DNA of 64,000 nucleotides from PALSA-612 sp963742925 (GTDB taxonomy: Bacteria; Actinomycetota; Thermoleophilia; Gaiellales; Gaiellaceae), in contig CAVUNV010000001.1 of the NCBI GenBank assembly GCA_963742925.1, positions 33,170 to 97,169 on the forward strand, written 5' to 3'. The translations under genes and the position numbers were made by a program. The notes below the pieces were generated by a model, which was not told the DNA's origin, did no database searches, and saw only the letters and a list, made by a program, of their open reading frames with translations. Every line of letters starts with the position of its first letter. Within the stretch, counting starts at the first letter, position 1. Shown piece after piece: positions 1 through 11,637 of the stretch.

Positions 1-118
1 AAGACCGAGCTGATCGCCGCCGGCAGCCTCGCCGTGATCCTGGCGCTGGCGGCGGACGGGCGTGCTCGTGCTGGCGCAGCGGACGCTCACGCCGTGGACC
101 CGGACGAGGACGGCATGA
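1..118 (+). CDS. OpuC-type ABC transporter permease, 3' end only
   Basis: Only about 39 codons of the C-terminus are present. They encode a final hydrophobic helix (IAAGSLAVILALAAD) followed by a short basic tail ending in TPWTRTRTA. This is the usual end of the first permease of glycine betaine/choline/proline (OpuC/ProW-like) importers. Reading it through needs removal of one base in the G run near 57-60, so there is one frame break. Its TGA overlaps the ATG of the next permease (ATGA at 115-118), which indicates translational coupling in a transporter operon. The family call rests mainly on the following two genes. Confidence 0.5.
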
Positions 119-831
119 TCCTCTTCGACACGTTTCGGCCGTGGACGTTCGTCGACGCGTTCCGCTTCATCGGCAACAACGGCTGGCTGATCTGGCACAA
201 GACGGTCGAGCAACTCCAGCTCTCCGGCGCGGCGATGGCCGTCTCGATCGCCATCGCGATTCCGATCGGCGTCCTGCTCGGCCATGCCGCACCGCGGCTC
301 CTTCGCCGCAATCAACGTCTCGAACATCGGCCGGGCTCTGCCCAGCCTGGCGGTGGTCGCGATCGGCCTCTCGTTCATCGGGATCGGCTTCTACGACGTG
401 CTGTTCGCGCTGGTCGTGCTGGCCGTCCCACCGATGCTCACCAACGCCTACGTCGCCGTCGACGAAGTCGATCGGGACGTCGTGGAGGCGGCCCGGGGGA
501 TGGGGATGCACGAGCGCGACGTGCTGTTCCGCGTCGAGTTGCCGCTCGCTCGATGCCGCTCCTGTTCGCGGGGATGAGGACGGCTGCCGTCTACGTCGTC
601 TCGACCGCGACGATCGCCGCCATCGCGGGCGGCGGAGGGCTCGGGGACATCATCGTCAACCAGGCGAGCTACCGGCTCGAGGGCGTGATCGGCGCCGCGA
701 TCTGCGTGACGGCGCTCGCGCTCCTGGCGGATCTCGCGTTCGGCGGCGTGCAGTACGCGATCAGCCCGCGCGGCCTGAGCGCCGGCGGGGCTGGTCGAGC
801 CCGATCTGGCGACGGCAATTCCGCTGCCTGA
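115..831 (+). CDS. Glycine betaine/choline-type ABC transporter permease (frame broken twice)
   Basis: Membrane permease of an osmoprotectant ABC importer of the OpuC/OsmU kind. The N-terminus is read in one frame (start ILFDTFRPWTF). The centre from about 285 is in the next frame, with the permease EAA-type loop VVEAARGMGMHERDVLF that docks on the ATPase. From about 550 the frame returns, with GGGGLGDIIVNQ and a last helix. Together this gives about 235 residues, normal for the family. The two compensating breaks look like sequencing indels. It overlaps the upstream permease and is followed after 67 bp by the binding protein. The exact C-terminus is uncertain because another frame error could lie near 800. 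Confidence 0.75.
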   Translation: MILFDTFRPWTFVDAFRFIGNNGWLIWHKTVEQLQLSGAAMAVSIAIAIPIGVLLGHAAPRLLRRNQRLEHRPGSAQPGGGRDRPLVHRDRLLRRAVRAGRAGRPTDAHQRLRRRRRSRSGRRGGGPGDGDARARRAVPRRVAARSMPLLFAGMRTAAVYVVSTATIAAIAGGGGLGDIIVNQASYRLEGVIGAAICVTALALLADLAFGGVQYAISPRGLSAGGAGRARSGDGNSAA

Positions 832-898
832 GCGACTGTCAGCCGGGTACGCTTCGCGGCTTCATGGCCCAGCCGGGGCCTGCGAAGGAAGGGAGGGC

Positions 899-1820
899 GT
901 GATCAGGAAGCGCACGAGGCGGGTCGCCAAGGCCGCCTTCTGCGTCTCGTTCGGCGTCGCACTCGTCTTAGGAGGGTTGACCGCCGGTACGCTGTCGGCC
1001 GCCGGCTGCCCAGCCGACGATCAAGCTCGGCTCGAAGAACTTCACCGAGGAGTACGTGCTCGCCGAGCTGTACGGGCAGGCTCTCAAGGCGAAGGGCTTC
1101 AAGGTCGACTCCAAGGGGAGCCTGGGAAGCTCGGAGCTCGCCGATACGGCGCTCACGAGCGGGAAGATCAACATGTACCCGGAGTACACGGGCGTCATCG
1201 TTCTCGACCTCGCTCACAAGGCCTCGCCGAAGACGGCGGTTGGCACCTTCAAGGCCGCGAAGGCGTTCGAGGAGAGCCGTGGCTTCACCGTCCTGAACAA
1301 GACGCCGTTCTTCGACACCGACTCGGTCGCGGTGCTCTCGTCGACCGCGAAGAAGTACGGCCTGCACACGATCCCCGATCTGGCGAAGTTCAAGGGGACG
1401 TTCAGGTACGCCGGATACCCGGAGTGCCCGACCCGGATCACCTGCTTCCTGGGGCTGAAGCAGATCTACGGGTTGAAGCACCTGTCGTTCATCTCGATCG
1501 GCTCGATCCCGGTGACGGCGCTGCTCGACCAGAACAAGGCCGACGGCGGCGACATCTTCTCGACGCAGCCCGAGCTCGCGAGCGGGAAGTACGCGATCCT
1601 GACCGACACGAAGCACATCTTCGGCTTCCAGAACGTCGTGCCGGTGGTGTCGAAGCAGCTCGTGACACAGCTCGGCTCGAAGTTCACCTCCACCGTGAAC
1701 GCGGTCAGCTCGAAGCTGTCGCTTCAGGCGATGATCGCGATGAACAAGGCCGTGGCGATCGACAAGAAGACGCCGGCCGCGGTGGCGTCCGCCTTCCTGA
1801 AGGCGAACGGCCTCAAGTAG
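899..1820 (+). CDS. Glycine betaine/choline-type ABC transporter substrate-binding protein (frame break near 1015)
   Basis: Extracytoplasmic binding protein of the OpuAC/OsmF family for quaternary-amine osmoprotectants. The GTG start at 899 has a strong purine-rich ribosome site just upstream (AAGGAAGGGAGG). The N-terminus has basic residues, a hydrophobic stretch and a possible lipobox ending in AAGC, so it may be a lipoprotein. After one extra base near 1015 the mature domain begins with the family hallmark KLGSKNFTEEYVLAELYGQ. It continues through NMYPEYTGV and ends in a helix (AAVASAFLKANGLK). Mature length is about 265 residues, as expected. It is the third gene of the importer; the ATPase must lie upstream of the window. 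Substrate is inferred from family only. Confidence 0.85.
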
Positions 1821-2939
1821 AGGAGCAGTGTGGGGACAGACGTCGAGTCTGTCCCCCACACCTTCCTGGCGGTCTCGCCGATCGTGCGCAGCTTCGCCCA
1901 CTGGTCCTTGCGGTCGAGCGCGTTGCCGACGACGGAGGTGCCGAAGCCGCACTGCGGCGAGAGCGCGAGCCGCTCGAGCGGGACGAAGGCGCTCGCCTCC
2001 TCGATCCGCCGCGCCAGCTCGTCGGGTGTCTCGTGCCGCGGCGTCTTCGTCGTCACGAGACCGAGCACGACGATCTTGTCGTCCGGCACCTCGCGCAGCG
2101 GCTCGAAGCCGCCCGAGCGCTCGTCGTCGTACTCGAGCAGCAGCCGGTCGGCCCGGATACGCGGGAAGATCCGCCCGGCGAGCGCGTCGTAGCTCCCCTC
2201 GACGAGCCAGCGGCTGCCCTGGTTGCCGCGGCAGAGGTGGAAGCCGAACGTGATGCCCCGGGGAGCCGCGGCGATAGGCGGTGTCGAGCTCGAGCCAGGT
2301 CTCGACGGAGCCGCGCTCCTCGTAGAACGCGCGCCAGCGCTCGTCGAGCAGGAGCGGATAGTGCGGCGCGTCGAGCTGGAGGTACGTCGCGCCGAGGCGG
2401 GCGAGCTCCTCGATCTCCTCGCGGAGGATCGCCGCCACGTCCCAGAGGAACTCCTCGAGCGTCGCGTACGTGCCCGCCGAGCGCTCGGCGTCCCAGAACT
2501 GCGAGAAGAGGCCCGGGCTCGGCAGCGTGACCTTGAGCACGCGGTCGGTGCGCGGCTGCGCGTACGCGAGCTCGTGTGCGGAGAGAAACCGGCGCCGCTC
2601 GAGCTTCGAGCGGACGGCGATCGGCGGCCGTTCGAGTCGGAAGTCGCCGACTGCGTCGCTCTTCCACTCGCCCCAGAGGAAGGCGTCGAGATCCCACTCG
2701 CCGAACCCGTCCACCGCCTCGACCATCTGGCTCTGGAACGAGAGTCGCCGCATCTCACCGTCGGTGACGACATCCATCCCGGCTTCCTCCTGGCGGCGGA
2801 GCACCTCGTCGACGGCGGCGTCCTCCGCGGCGCGCAGCTCCTCGTCGCCGATCTCACCGCGTAGGCGGCGCTCCCGCGCGGCGAGGAGCTTGGGTGGGCG
2901 GAGCAGGCTGCCGACGTGATCGGAGCGCGGGACCGTCAT
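1724..2939 (-). CDS. MetE C-terminal-like cobalamin-independent methyltransferase (frame break near 2265)
   Basis: Related to the C-terminal barrel of cobalamin-independent methionine synthase, in the stand-alone form of about 360 residues often annotated as methionine synthase II. The start reads TVPRSDHVGSLLRPPKLL. Catalytic features include QLDAPHY, the zinc-type ligands in FGFHLCRGNQG and the late cysteine in LSPQCGFGTSVVGNALD. One frame break lies near 2265. The conserved protein ends with TARKVWG at the palindrome at 1828-1861. The open frame then continues through the palindrome and antisense to the binding-protein gene to a stop at 1724, so the last roughly 45 codons are probably not native. 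The ATG overlaps the TGA of the MFS gene (ATGA). Stand-alone members may use methyl donors other than methyltetrahydrofolate. Confidence 0.75.
1828..1861. repeat. Strong palindrome at a convergent gene junction
   Basis: Arms GTGTGGGGACAGAC and GTCTGTCCCCCACAC flank a 5-base loop; they pair throughout except for one bulged C. It lies 8 bp after the binding-protein stop and at the natural end of the convergent MetE-like gene. It could serve as a bidirectional terminator, although there is no T-run, or it could be a REP-like dispersed palindrome. Confidence 0.7.
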
Positions 2940-4401
2940 CGCGCCGGGCTCGCTTGCACGACCTCCGCCGCTTCGCGGTCCTGGACGCGTCGGAGTCGGA
3001 GATCCCGAACGCGGCGACGACGCCCCCGGCGAGCGCGAGCCCGGCGGCGGCGAGCATCGCCACGCGGAAGGCGTCGACCGACGCCGAGCGGAGCTGCGGC
3101 TCGTGCTGGTCGCGGGCCAGCGGGCACGCCCCGCTCGCCGGCGTTCGAGTGGAAGACGAGCAGCACGATGAATCCGAGCATGGCGACCGCCAGCAGGTTC
3201 CCGAGCCGCGCAACGGTCTGGTTCAGGCCCGCTGCGATGCCGGCGAAGCGCTCCGGCGCGGACGAGAGCGCCGTCGACGTGATCGGCGCGACGACCATCG
3301 ACAGCCCGAGCGCGAACAGCGCCAGGCCGGGAACGCCGTATGGCCAGAACTCGCTGCGGCTGCCGCACGAGCGCGAGCAGGATCAAGCCCGCCGCCGATC
3401 AGCACCGGCCCGACGGTGAGGAAGAGCCGCGGGCCGCGCTCGTCCGCCAGCCGCCCGAACCGGGACGAGAGCACGACCAGCACGATCGACGGCGGCACGT
3501 TGACGAGGCCGGCCACGAGCGGTGAGAACCCCAGGAATTGCAGGTAGATCGTGAAGATAGAAGAAGTAGCCGCCGAGCGCGCCGTAGACCAGCAGCGTCT
3601 CGAGGTTCGAAAAGGCGAGGTTGCGCCGGCGGAAGAGCTCGAACGGCAGCATCGGCTCGCGAACTGTGCCGCTCGACGACCGACGAACGCGGCCAGCGCC
3701 GCCCCGGAGACCGCGAACGCCCACCAGTAGCTCCCGAACCCGCGGTCGGCTCCCTCGACCATCCCGTAGGTCAGCGCCCCGAAGCCGATCGCGGCGAGCG
3801 CGGCACCGGGCAGGTCGAGGTGACCGACGCGCTGCACCTCCCGCTGCGGGCAGCGGCCGCGGTGCGCCAGGACGATCGTGGCGGCGGCGAGCGGCAGGTT
3901 GATGAAGAAGATCCACCGCCAGGAAACCCACTCGACGATCACACCGCCGAGCGGCGGCCCGATGATCGTCGCTGCGCTGGTGAACGCCGTCCACAGCCCC
4001 ACGGCCCGGCCCGACTCGCGGCCGTAGGTCTCGCGCAGCAGTGCGAGCGAGTTCGTGGACACGAAGGCGCCGCGACTCCCTGCAAGACGCCGCGCCACGA
4101 TCAGGACGCCCCCCGTGGGCGCCGCGCCTGCGAGCGCCGAGGCGAGCGCGAACCCCGCCACTCCGGCGATGAACGTCTCCCGCCGCCCTGCACGATCCCC
4201 CACGGCCCCGGCGGGCAGATAGAGCGCCGCGAGCGCGAGCGAGTAGGCCAGGAACACCCACTGCTCGCCGGCCAGGCCGAAGTTGAGGTCCTGCTCGATC
4301 GTGGGCAGCGCGACGACGACCACGCTCGCGTCGATGAACGCGAGCGCCGAGCCGAGCGCCGTCGCGGCGAGCGTCAGGCGGCGGGCTCGGTCGTCGTTCA
4401 T
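2936..4401 (-). CDS. MFS transporter, DHA2/EmrB-like drug exporter (several frame breaks)
   Basis: Proton-driven exporter of the 14-helix DHA2 type. The first 230 residues read cleanly: helix 1 with FIDASVVVVALPTIEQDL (family motif D1), WVFLAYSLALAALYLPAGAVGDRAGRR (motif A), then GPPLGGVIVEWVSWRWIFFINLP (motif C region). Downstream the reading moves between frames near 3670, 3565, 3380, 3140 and 3000, with recognisable helices in each piece (NLETLLVYGALGGYFFY, FSPLVAGLVNVPPSIVLVV, AGIAAGLNQTVARLGNLLAVA, AFRVAMLAAAGLALAGGVV). It ends with TGA inside the ATG of the MetE-like gene. Such a concentration of breaks could mean either poor sequence or a decaying gene; the rest of the window favours error. 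Confidence 0.8.
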
Positions 4402-4506
4402 CGAATCGTCGCGCGTCGTTTCTTCTCCTCCCGGCGGCGATTGACAACGAACAGTAGGCCGAGAACACTCCTGGCCTCAACCGTTCCCCGCCGAAGGAGG
4501 CTCCCC

Positions 4507-4887
4507 ATGCCCACCGAGAGCTGGCAGGTCGCCGACGTCAACGAGATCCCGCCCGTCAAGGAGGACTGGCCGGCCACCTGGAAGTCGGTGCGCCACCATT
4601 TCCGGATCACCGCCTTCGGCGTCAACGCGGTCACGAAGGACGCGGGCAACGTGCTGATCCCCGAGCACGACGAGACGGCCTCCGGCCAGCAGGAGCTCTA
4701 CTTCGTGCACGTGGGCGAGGTGAAGGCGACGCTGGACGGCGAGGAGATCATCGTTCCCGCCGGGTCGGCGGTGCACTGCGAGCCCGAAGCGAAGCGGAAG
4801 TTCGAGTCGACCGCCTCGCCGACCACGCTGCTCGTGATGGGAGGCACGCCGGGACAGGCCTACGAGGTCGGGCCCTGGGAGCAGTAG
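4507..4887 (+). CDS. Cupin-domain protein
   Basis: Small single-domain protein of 126 residues with a beta-barrel cupin: segments QQELYFVHVGEVKATLDGEEIIVPAGSAVHCEP carry the usual E and H metal-ligand positions, here spaced loosely. A perfect AAGGAGG lies 7 bp before the ATG. It is divergent from the MFS exporter (105 bp shared promoter region) and precedes tRNA-Leu. No enzyme class can be assigned; small cupins of this type are often sensors or isomerases. Confidence 0.75.
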   Translation: MPTESWQVADVNEIPPVKEDWPATWKSVRHHFRITAFGVNAVTKDAGNVLIPEHDETASGQQELYFVHVGEVKATLDGEEIIVPAGSAVHCEPEAKRKFESTASPTTLLVMGGTPGQAYEVGPWEQ

Positions 4888-4899
4888 CCTGAACGGCGC

Positions 4900-4985
4900 G
4901 CGGGTGTGGCGGAACTGGTAGACGCGCCGGGTTTAGGTCCCGGTGGGGCTGATGCTCCTTGGAGGTTCGAGTCCTCTCGCCCGCA
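4900..4985 (+). tRNA. tRNA-Leu (UAG anticodon)
   Basis: Class II tRNA of 86 bases. The acceptor arm GCGGGTG pairs with CGCCCGC with one G-U pair. The anticodon stem CCGGG/CCCGG encloses the loop TTTAGGT with anticodon TAG. A long variable arm (TGGGGCTGATGCTCCTT) and the T-arm GAGGTTCGAGTCCTC follow. No CCA is encoded, so it must be added afterwards. Confidence 0.95.
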
Positions 4986-5012
4986 TCGTGACGGCGATCG
5001 TAGACTCGTCAC

Positions 5013-5642
5013 GTGCCGGCAGCGCTCGCAGCGGGATTCGTCCTCGGGTTCGCCGTGGCCGCACAGGTGGGGCCGATCTCGCTCCTGTGCATGCGCTCGG
5101 TGCTGCGCCACCGGTTCGCCGTCGGTTTCGCGATCGGCGCCGGCGCAGCCGTGATCGACGCGCTCTACGCGGCTCTCGGCGCGGCGGGCGCGAGCGCCCT
5201 CCTCCGGATCGACCCGGTCCGGCTCACGCTCGGGATCGTCGGCGCCTGCGTCCTCGCGGCGATCGGCCTGCGTACCCTCCATAGCGCCTTCCGGATCAGG
5301 CTCGGGGCCGAGTCCTCCGACGAGGTCGCTTCGCCCCGTCGCGCGTTCCTGACGTCGCTCGGCGCGACGGCCTCGAACCCGCTGACGATCGCCTCGTGGG
5401 CAGCCGCCTTCTCCGCGGCATCGACGGCGGCGCTGGCCGGCTCGGCGTCGAGCGCGGTGGTGCTCGTCATCGGTGTCGGCGCCGGCACGCTGACCTGGTT
5501 CACGATCCTGTCCGGGGGCCTCACGCTCGCCCGCCGCCGCGTCGGCCCGGGCCTGCTCGCGACCATGGACGTGATCGCCGGTGTGGCGATCCTCGGCTTC
5601 GCAGCCCTGCTCGGCTGGCGGACGATCTCGCACGAAACCTGA
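5013..5642 (+). CDS. LysE/RhtB-family amino-acid exporter
   Basis: Inner-membrane exporter of about 209 residues with six predicted helices. The start contains the family signature GFVLGFAVAAQVGPISLLCMR, and a central ATASNPLTIASWAAAFSA segment carries the conserved NP motif. Members export basic or neutral amino acids; the substrate here cannot be read from sequence. The GTG start lies 28 bp after tRNA-Leu, and the two may share a transcript. It is followed by a 226-bp gap before trigger factor. Confidence 0.85.
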   Translation: MPAALAAGFVLGFAVAAQVGPISLLCMRSVLRHRFAVGFAIGAGAAVIDALYAALGAAGASALLRIDPVRLTLGIVGACVLAAIGLRTLHSAFRIRLGAESSDEVASPRRAFLTSLGATASNPLTIASWAAAFSAASTAALAGSASSAVVLVIGVGAGTLTWFTILSGGLTLARRRVGPGLLATMDVIAGVAILGFAALLGWRTISHET

Positions 5643-5687
5643 GGACACGCCCCGAACGGCCGGGTCCGAAACGCAGCCCCACCCTTG

Positions 5688-5703
5688 GGAGGGGAAACCC
5701 TCC
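5688..5703 (+). terminator. GNRA-loop hairpin downstream of the LysE gene
   Basis: GGAGGG-GAAA-CCCTCC forms a perfect 6-bp stem closed by a GAAA tetraloop, 46 bp after the exporter stop. It has no T-run, so it may be a weak terminator or an RNA-stability element. The rest of the gap (5704-5868) shows nothing else clear. Confidence 0.45.
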
Positions 5704-5868
5704 ACCCGCCACCCACGCAAATCGTACGGGCCGATGTGGAGCGCGGGTGTGACAAAAGCGTGACGATTCTCTCCGCCGCCGTCGGAGACGTTGCCGAGGG
5801 TGAACCCCTGGCTCGCGGGCAGCCTTGTCCCCGGCGGTGGGCCGGAAGCGGTCTGCTTGAATGGGCTC

Positions 5869-7235
5869 GTGGAGACGCGTGTCGAGGAGCTGGGTGAGGA
5901 CAAGGTCCGCCTCAGCGTCGACGTACCGAGCGCCGACGTGCAGCACGCCGTCGAGCACGCTGCGTCCGATCTCGCCGCGTCCCTGAAGATTCCGGGTTTC
6001 CGCAAGGGGAAGGTGCCGCTGCCGGTGCTCGTCGCGCGCGTCGGCAAGGACCGCGTCTACGCCGAGGCCGTCGAGAGCCACATCGGCGGCTGGTACCGGG
6101 CTGCGCTGGCGGGCTCGCGCATTCGGCCGGCCTCGTCGCCGGAGTACGACTACGCACTGCCCGATTCGTCGGAGACTCCGTTCAGCTTCACGGCCACCGT
6201 AGACGTGCAGCCGAAGGTCGAGGTGGCGGACTGGACGAAGCTCGAGGTGCCGGCCGCGAGCGCCGAGGTGCCGGTCGAACTCGTCGACCGCGAGCTCGAC
6301 CTGCTCCGCAACGCCGTCGCCGAGCTGGCTCCCGTCGACGGACGCCCGCCCGCGAAGGCGACGTCGTCGTCGTCGACCTGATCGGCGAGTCGGGCGACGC
6401 CCGACGTGACGTCGTGGTCGAGCTCGGAGGCGGGCGGCTCGTCGACGAGCTGGAGCAGGGGCTCGTGGGCATGTCCCCCGGCGAGACGAAGGAGCTGGCG
6501 TTCGAGGTCGGCGAGGATGACGCGGGCCAGACCGTGAGCGCCACCCTCAAGGACGTCAAGGAGAAGGTGCTGCCGCCGCTCGACGACGAGCTCGCCAGAG
6601 CCTCGAGCGAGTTCGACACGCTCGCCGACCTGCGGGCCGACATCGAATCGCGTCTCCACGAGCAGCTCGAGGCGGAGGTCGAGACCGAGTTCCGCGCCGC
6701 CGCCGTCGACGCGCTCGTCGAGGCCTCGCAGATCACCCCTGCCGAAGGGCTCGTCCAGGCGCGCGCGAACGCCCTGCTCGGGAATCTCGTGCAGTCGCTG
6801 GAGCGGCGCGGCGTAACGGTCGAGGCCTACCTCGCCGTGTCCGGGCAGACGCCGGAACAGGTGCAGGAGCGGGTCACCGCCGACGCCGCGCAGTCGATCG
6901 CGCGCGAGCTCGCGCTCGAGGCGGCCGCGGACAAGCTCGAGCTCACCGTCTCCGACGAGGAGCTCGGCGGCTTCATCCGCGAGCAGGCGGAGGCCGAAGG
7001 CGAGAGCGCCGAGGACGCCGACACGCTCGTCGAGCAGGTGCTCGCAGACGGCCGCGCCGAGCAGTTCCGCGAGGACATTCGCCTCCGGAACGCGCTCGAC
7101 CGGATCGCATCCGAGGTGACGCGCATCCCCGTCGATCTGGCGCGGGCGCGTGAGAAGCTCTGGACCCCCGGGCAGGAGAAACCGGCCGGGCCTACGAAGT
7201 TGTGGACACCAGGCGAGGAGGAGAGACCAGCATGA
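5869..7235 (+). CDS. tig: Trigger factor, ribosome-bound chaperone (frame break near 6350)
   Basis: Ribosome-associated folding chaperone with peptidyl-prolyl isomerase activity. The GTG start gives VETRVEELGEDKVRLSVDVP; the ribosome-docking signature GFRKGKVP lies about residue 45. The PPIase domain continues across a one-base break near 6350 (DLIGESGD ... GGGRLVDELEQGLVGMSPGETKEL), then the helical C-terminal arms. The total of about 455 residues is typical. The C-terminus is unusual: a tail with two copies of KLWTPG(Q/E)E separated by a Pro-rich linker. The TGA overlaps the clpP ATG, the classic tig-clpP-clpX arrangement. The gene is widely conserved, so the break is almost certainly a sequence error. 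An upstream in-frame GTG at 5800 is possible but less likely. Confidence 0.93.
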
Positions 7236-7885
7236 CCGCTCAAGACAACTGGCACCCCCGCGGGGGGTGGGACTTGAACCGCCCGGGCGCGGCGCCGCAG
7301 ATGAGCCCGCTGATCCCGATGGTGATCGAGCAGACCTCACGCGGCGAGCGCGCGTTCGACATCTACTCGCGGCTGCTGAACGAACGGATCATCTTTCTCG
7401 GCACCCCTGTCGACGACCAGATCGCCAACCTGCTCGTGGCGCAGCTCCTCCATCTCGAGTCCGAGGATCCCGACAAGGACATCTCGATCTACATCAACTC
7501 GCCGGGCGGAAACGTCTACTCGGGTCTCGCGATCTACGACACGATGCAGTTCATCAAGCCCGACGTGCAGACCATCTGCGTGGGCATCGCGATGAGCATG
7601 GGCGCGCTCCTGCTTGCGGGCGGCACGAAAGGAAAGCGGATGGCGCTGCCGAACGCCAAGATCCTGATCCACCAGGTGTGGGGCGGTTTCCAGGGGCAGG
7701 CGACCGACATCGAGATCCACGCTCGCGAGACGATCGCCCTGAAGCGCAAGATGGAAGAGATCATGCACAAGCACACGGGACAGGACCTGGACAAGGTCGC
7801 ACGGGACATGGAGCGCGACTATTTCATGACGTCTCCGGAGGCCCGGGACTACGGAATCATCGACACCGTGATCGAGCATCGCTAG
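7232..7885 (+). CDS. clpP: ATP-dependent Clp protease proteolytic subunit
   Basis: Serine-protease subunit of the ClpXP/ClpCP proteasome-like complex, 217 residues. The catalytic serine is in GIAMSMGA (about Ser122) and the histidine in ILIHQVWGG (about His147). The aspartate lies in the SPEARDYGIID region. The N-terminus has about 25 residues (PRGGWDLNRPGAAPQ) before the conserved LIPMVIEQTSRGERAFDIYSRLL; many ClpP proteins carry a propeptide here that is removed. The start at 7232 is supported by GAGGAGGAGAG just upstream and by the overlap with tig. Confidence 0.97.
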   Translation: MTAQDNWHPRGGWDLNRPGAAPQMSPLIPMVIEQTSRGERAFDIYSRLLNERIIFLGTPVDDQIANLLVAQLLHLESEDPDKDISIYINSPGGNVYSGLAIYDTMQFIKPDVQTICVGIAMSMGALLLAGGTKGKRMALPNAKILIHQVWGGFQGQATDIEIHARETIALKRKMEEIMHKHTGQDLDKVARDMERDYFMTSPEARDYGIIDTVIEHR

Positions 7886-7954
7886 ATCGAGCGCTAGCCA
7901 GAATGACTATTTCGATGTACAAGATGAACGTGGGGTCGGGGAGATAACGGACTG

Positions 7955-9232
<1,278 letters not shown>

Positions 9233-9235
9233 CGG

Positions 9236-9264
9236 CACGGGGGAAACGGCCGGTTTCCCCCGTG
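9236..9264. terminator. Perfect 12-bp-stem hairpin after clpX
   Basis: Arms CACGGGGGAAAC and GTTTCCCCCGTG are exact reverse complements around the loop GGCCG, starting 4 bp after the clpX stop. It is a likely rho-independent-like terminator without T-run, or a REP-type element. A near copy of the same arms occurs at 60764-60794. The rest of the gap to the convergent GntR gene (9265-9368) shows nothing else. Confidence 0.65.
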
Positions 9265-9368
9265 AGCCCCCTTCCCCTTCGTAGCGCGTAGAGAGCGGCT
9301 CGAGCTCCACCGGAGCAGGGCTCCGGCTCCGCCGACGATCGAGGCGCGTGGCGCGACGCTCTTGCGAG

Positions 9369-10091
9369 CTAGGCGGACCGGAGATCCGGGACGCGGCGCT
9401 CCTGCACGTACTCGAGGATCGCCTCCAGCAGCCGCCACGACGAGAGCACGTGCTCTCGCGCGAGCACCCGGGCGCCGGCTGCTGAGCCGGCCGCGATCGC
9501 CTCGCGGATCGCGCGATGCTGCTCGTCGTTCCGCGCGTAGAGCTCGTCGAACTCGGCGCGCGCGACCCAGGTGATCTGGCCGATGAAGGTACGCCGCGCG
9601 CCCTTCGCCATCCGCTCTACATACGGAGACCCGGCGGCGGCGTAGATCACGTCGTGGAAGGCGTAGTTCGCCTTCATCCACTCGATCGCGAGCGCGTTGT
9701 CGTCGACGCCGCTCCGCGCCTTCGCGCGCAGCTCGAGCGTCAGCGCGCTGAAGCGGAGCTCCGCCTCGTCGAGCTTCCGCAGATCGTCGGCGGTCATCCG
9801 CGGCGTCGCCAGCTCGGTGGCGAGGCTCTCCAGCTCGGCGCGGACGAGGAAGGCCTCGCGGAGCTCCTCCCGCGACAGCGTGCGCACGCGCACGCCGCGG
9901 TTGGGCACGAACGAGACGAGCCCGAGCGCGGCCAGACGGCGAAGCGCCTCGCGGATCGGCGTCCGGCTGACGCCGAAGCGCTCCGAGAGCTGCTCCTGGC
10001 GGAGGACGGTGCCGGGCGCGATCGCGCCCGAGACGATCTCGTCCTCGATGACGAGCGCGATCTCGTCGGCCTTCGTCGAGAGCGCCGGCAT
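9369..10091 (-). CDS. GntR-family transcriptional regulator, FadR/FCD subfamily
   Basis: DNA-binding regulator of 240 residues. An N-terminal winged helix (residues about 10-75: EQLSERFGVSRTPIREALRRLAALGLV) is followed by an all-helical FCD ligand domain with metal-ligand-like histidines (FHDVIY, EQHRAIREAI, EHVLSSW). It is the last gene of a minus-strand run that begins with a 44-aa protein and isocitrate lyase. FCD regulators typically sense carboxylates and bind palindromes of the TGGATCCA kind. Such sites lie in the promoter of this same run, so local autoregulation and control of aceA are likely (inference). Confidence 0.9.
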   Translation of the reverse strand: MPALSTKADEIALVIEDEIVSGAIAPGTVLRQEQLSERFGVSRTPIREALRRLAALGLVSFVPNRGVRVRTLSREELREAFLVRAELESLATELATPRMTADDLRKLDEAELRFSALTLELRAKARSGVDDNALAIEWMKANYAFHDVIYAAAGSPYVERMAKGARRTFIGQITWVARAEFDELYARNDEQHRAIREAIAAGSAAGARVLAREHVLSSWRLLEAILEYVQERRVPDLRSA

Positions 10092-10110
10092 GCCGCCGAC
10101 CAGTGTACGA

Positions 10111-10343
10111 CTAGCCCGCAGGCGGGACCAGCGCGTAGCTCGATGCGCCGACCTGCACCGGCACGAACGGCAGGCCGCGCCCGCTCGCCCAGGCGTCGAG
10201 CACGTGCCCGACCGCAGGCCCGTCGTCGCCGCGCACGATCAGCCCGCAGCCGTCCCCGGTCAGCTCGCCGCTCAGGCCTCCCGCCGCGAGCGCCGCGAGC
10301 ACCCCCGGCCCGTCCACGGCTCTCGTCAGCTCCACTGCGATCG

Positions 10344-10347
<4 letters not shown>
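10111..10347 (-). CDS. Small hypothetical protein in the isocitrate lyase operon
   Basis: 78 residues, start overlapping the aceA stop (ATGA), so translation is coupled. It has no signal peptide or membrane helix. Glycine- and alanine-rich with an alternating strand/helix look (VELTRAVDGPGVLAALAAGG ... DGCGLIVRGDDG ... SSYALVPPAG), possibly a small ACT- or ferredoxin-like alpha/beta fold. Function is unknown; the position suggests a role linked to the glyoxylate shunt or its regulation. Confidence 0.7.
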
Positions 10348-11621
<1,274 letters not shown>

Positions 11622-11637
11622 CCGGTGTCCTCCTCGT

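Noticed and set aside
2936..4401. MFS gene as a true pseudogene
   Set aside because: Although it has about five frame breaks, similar breaks occur in conserved core genes nearby, and every helix segment is still recognisable; sequence error is the simpler reading.
5644..5868. Possible small stable RNA (SRP or RNase P type) between the LysE gene and tig
   Set aside because: Only one short GNRA hairpin is present; none of the conserved cores of those RNAs was found.
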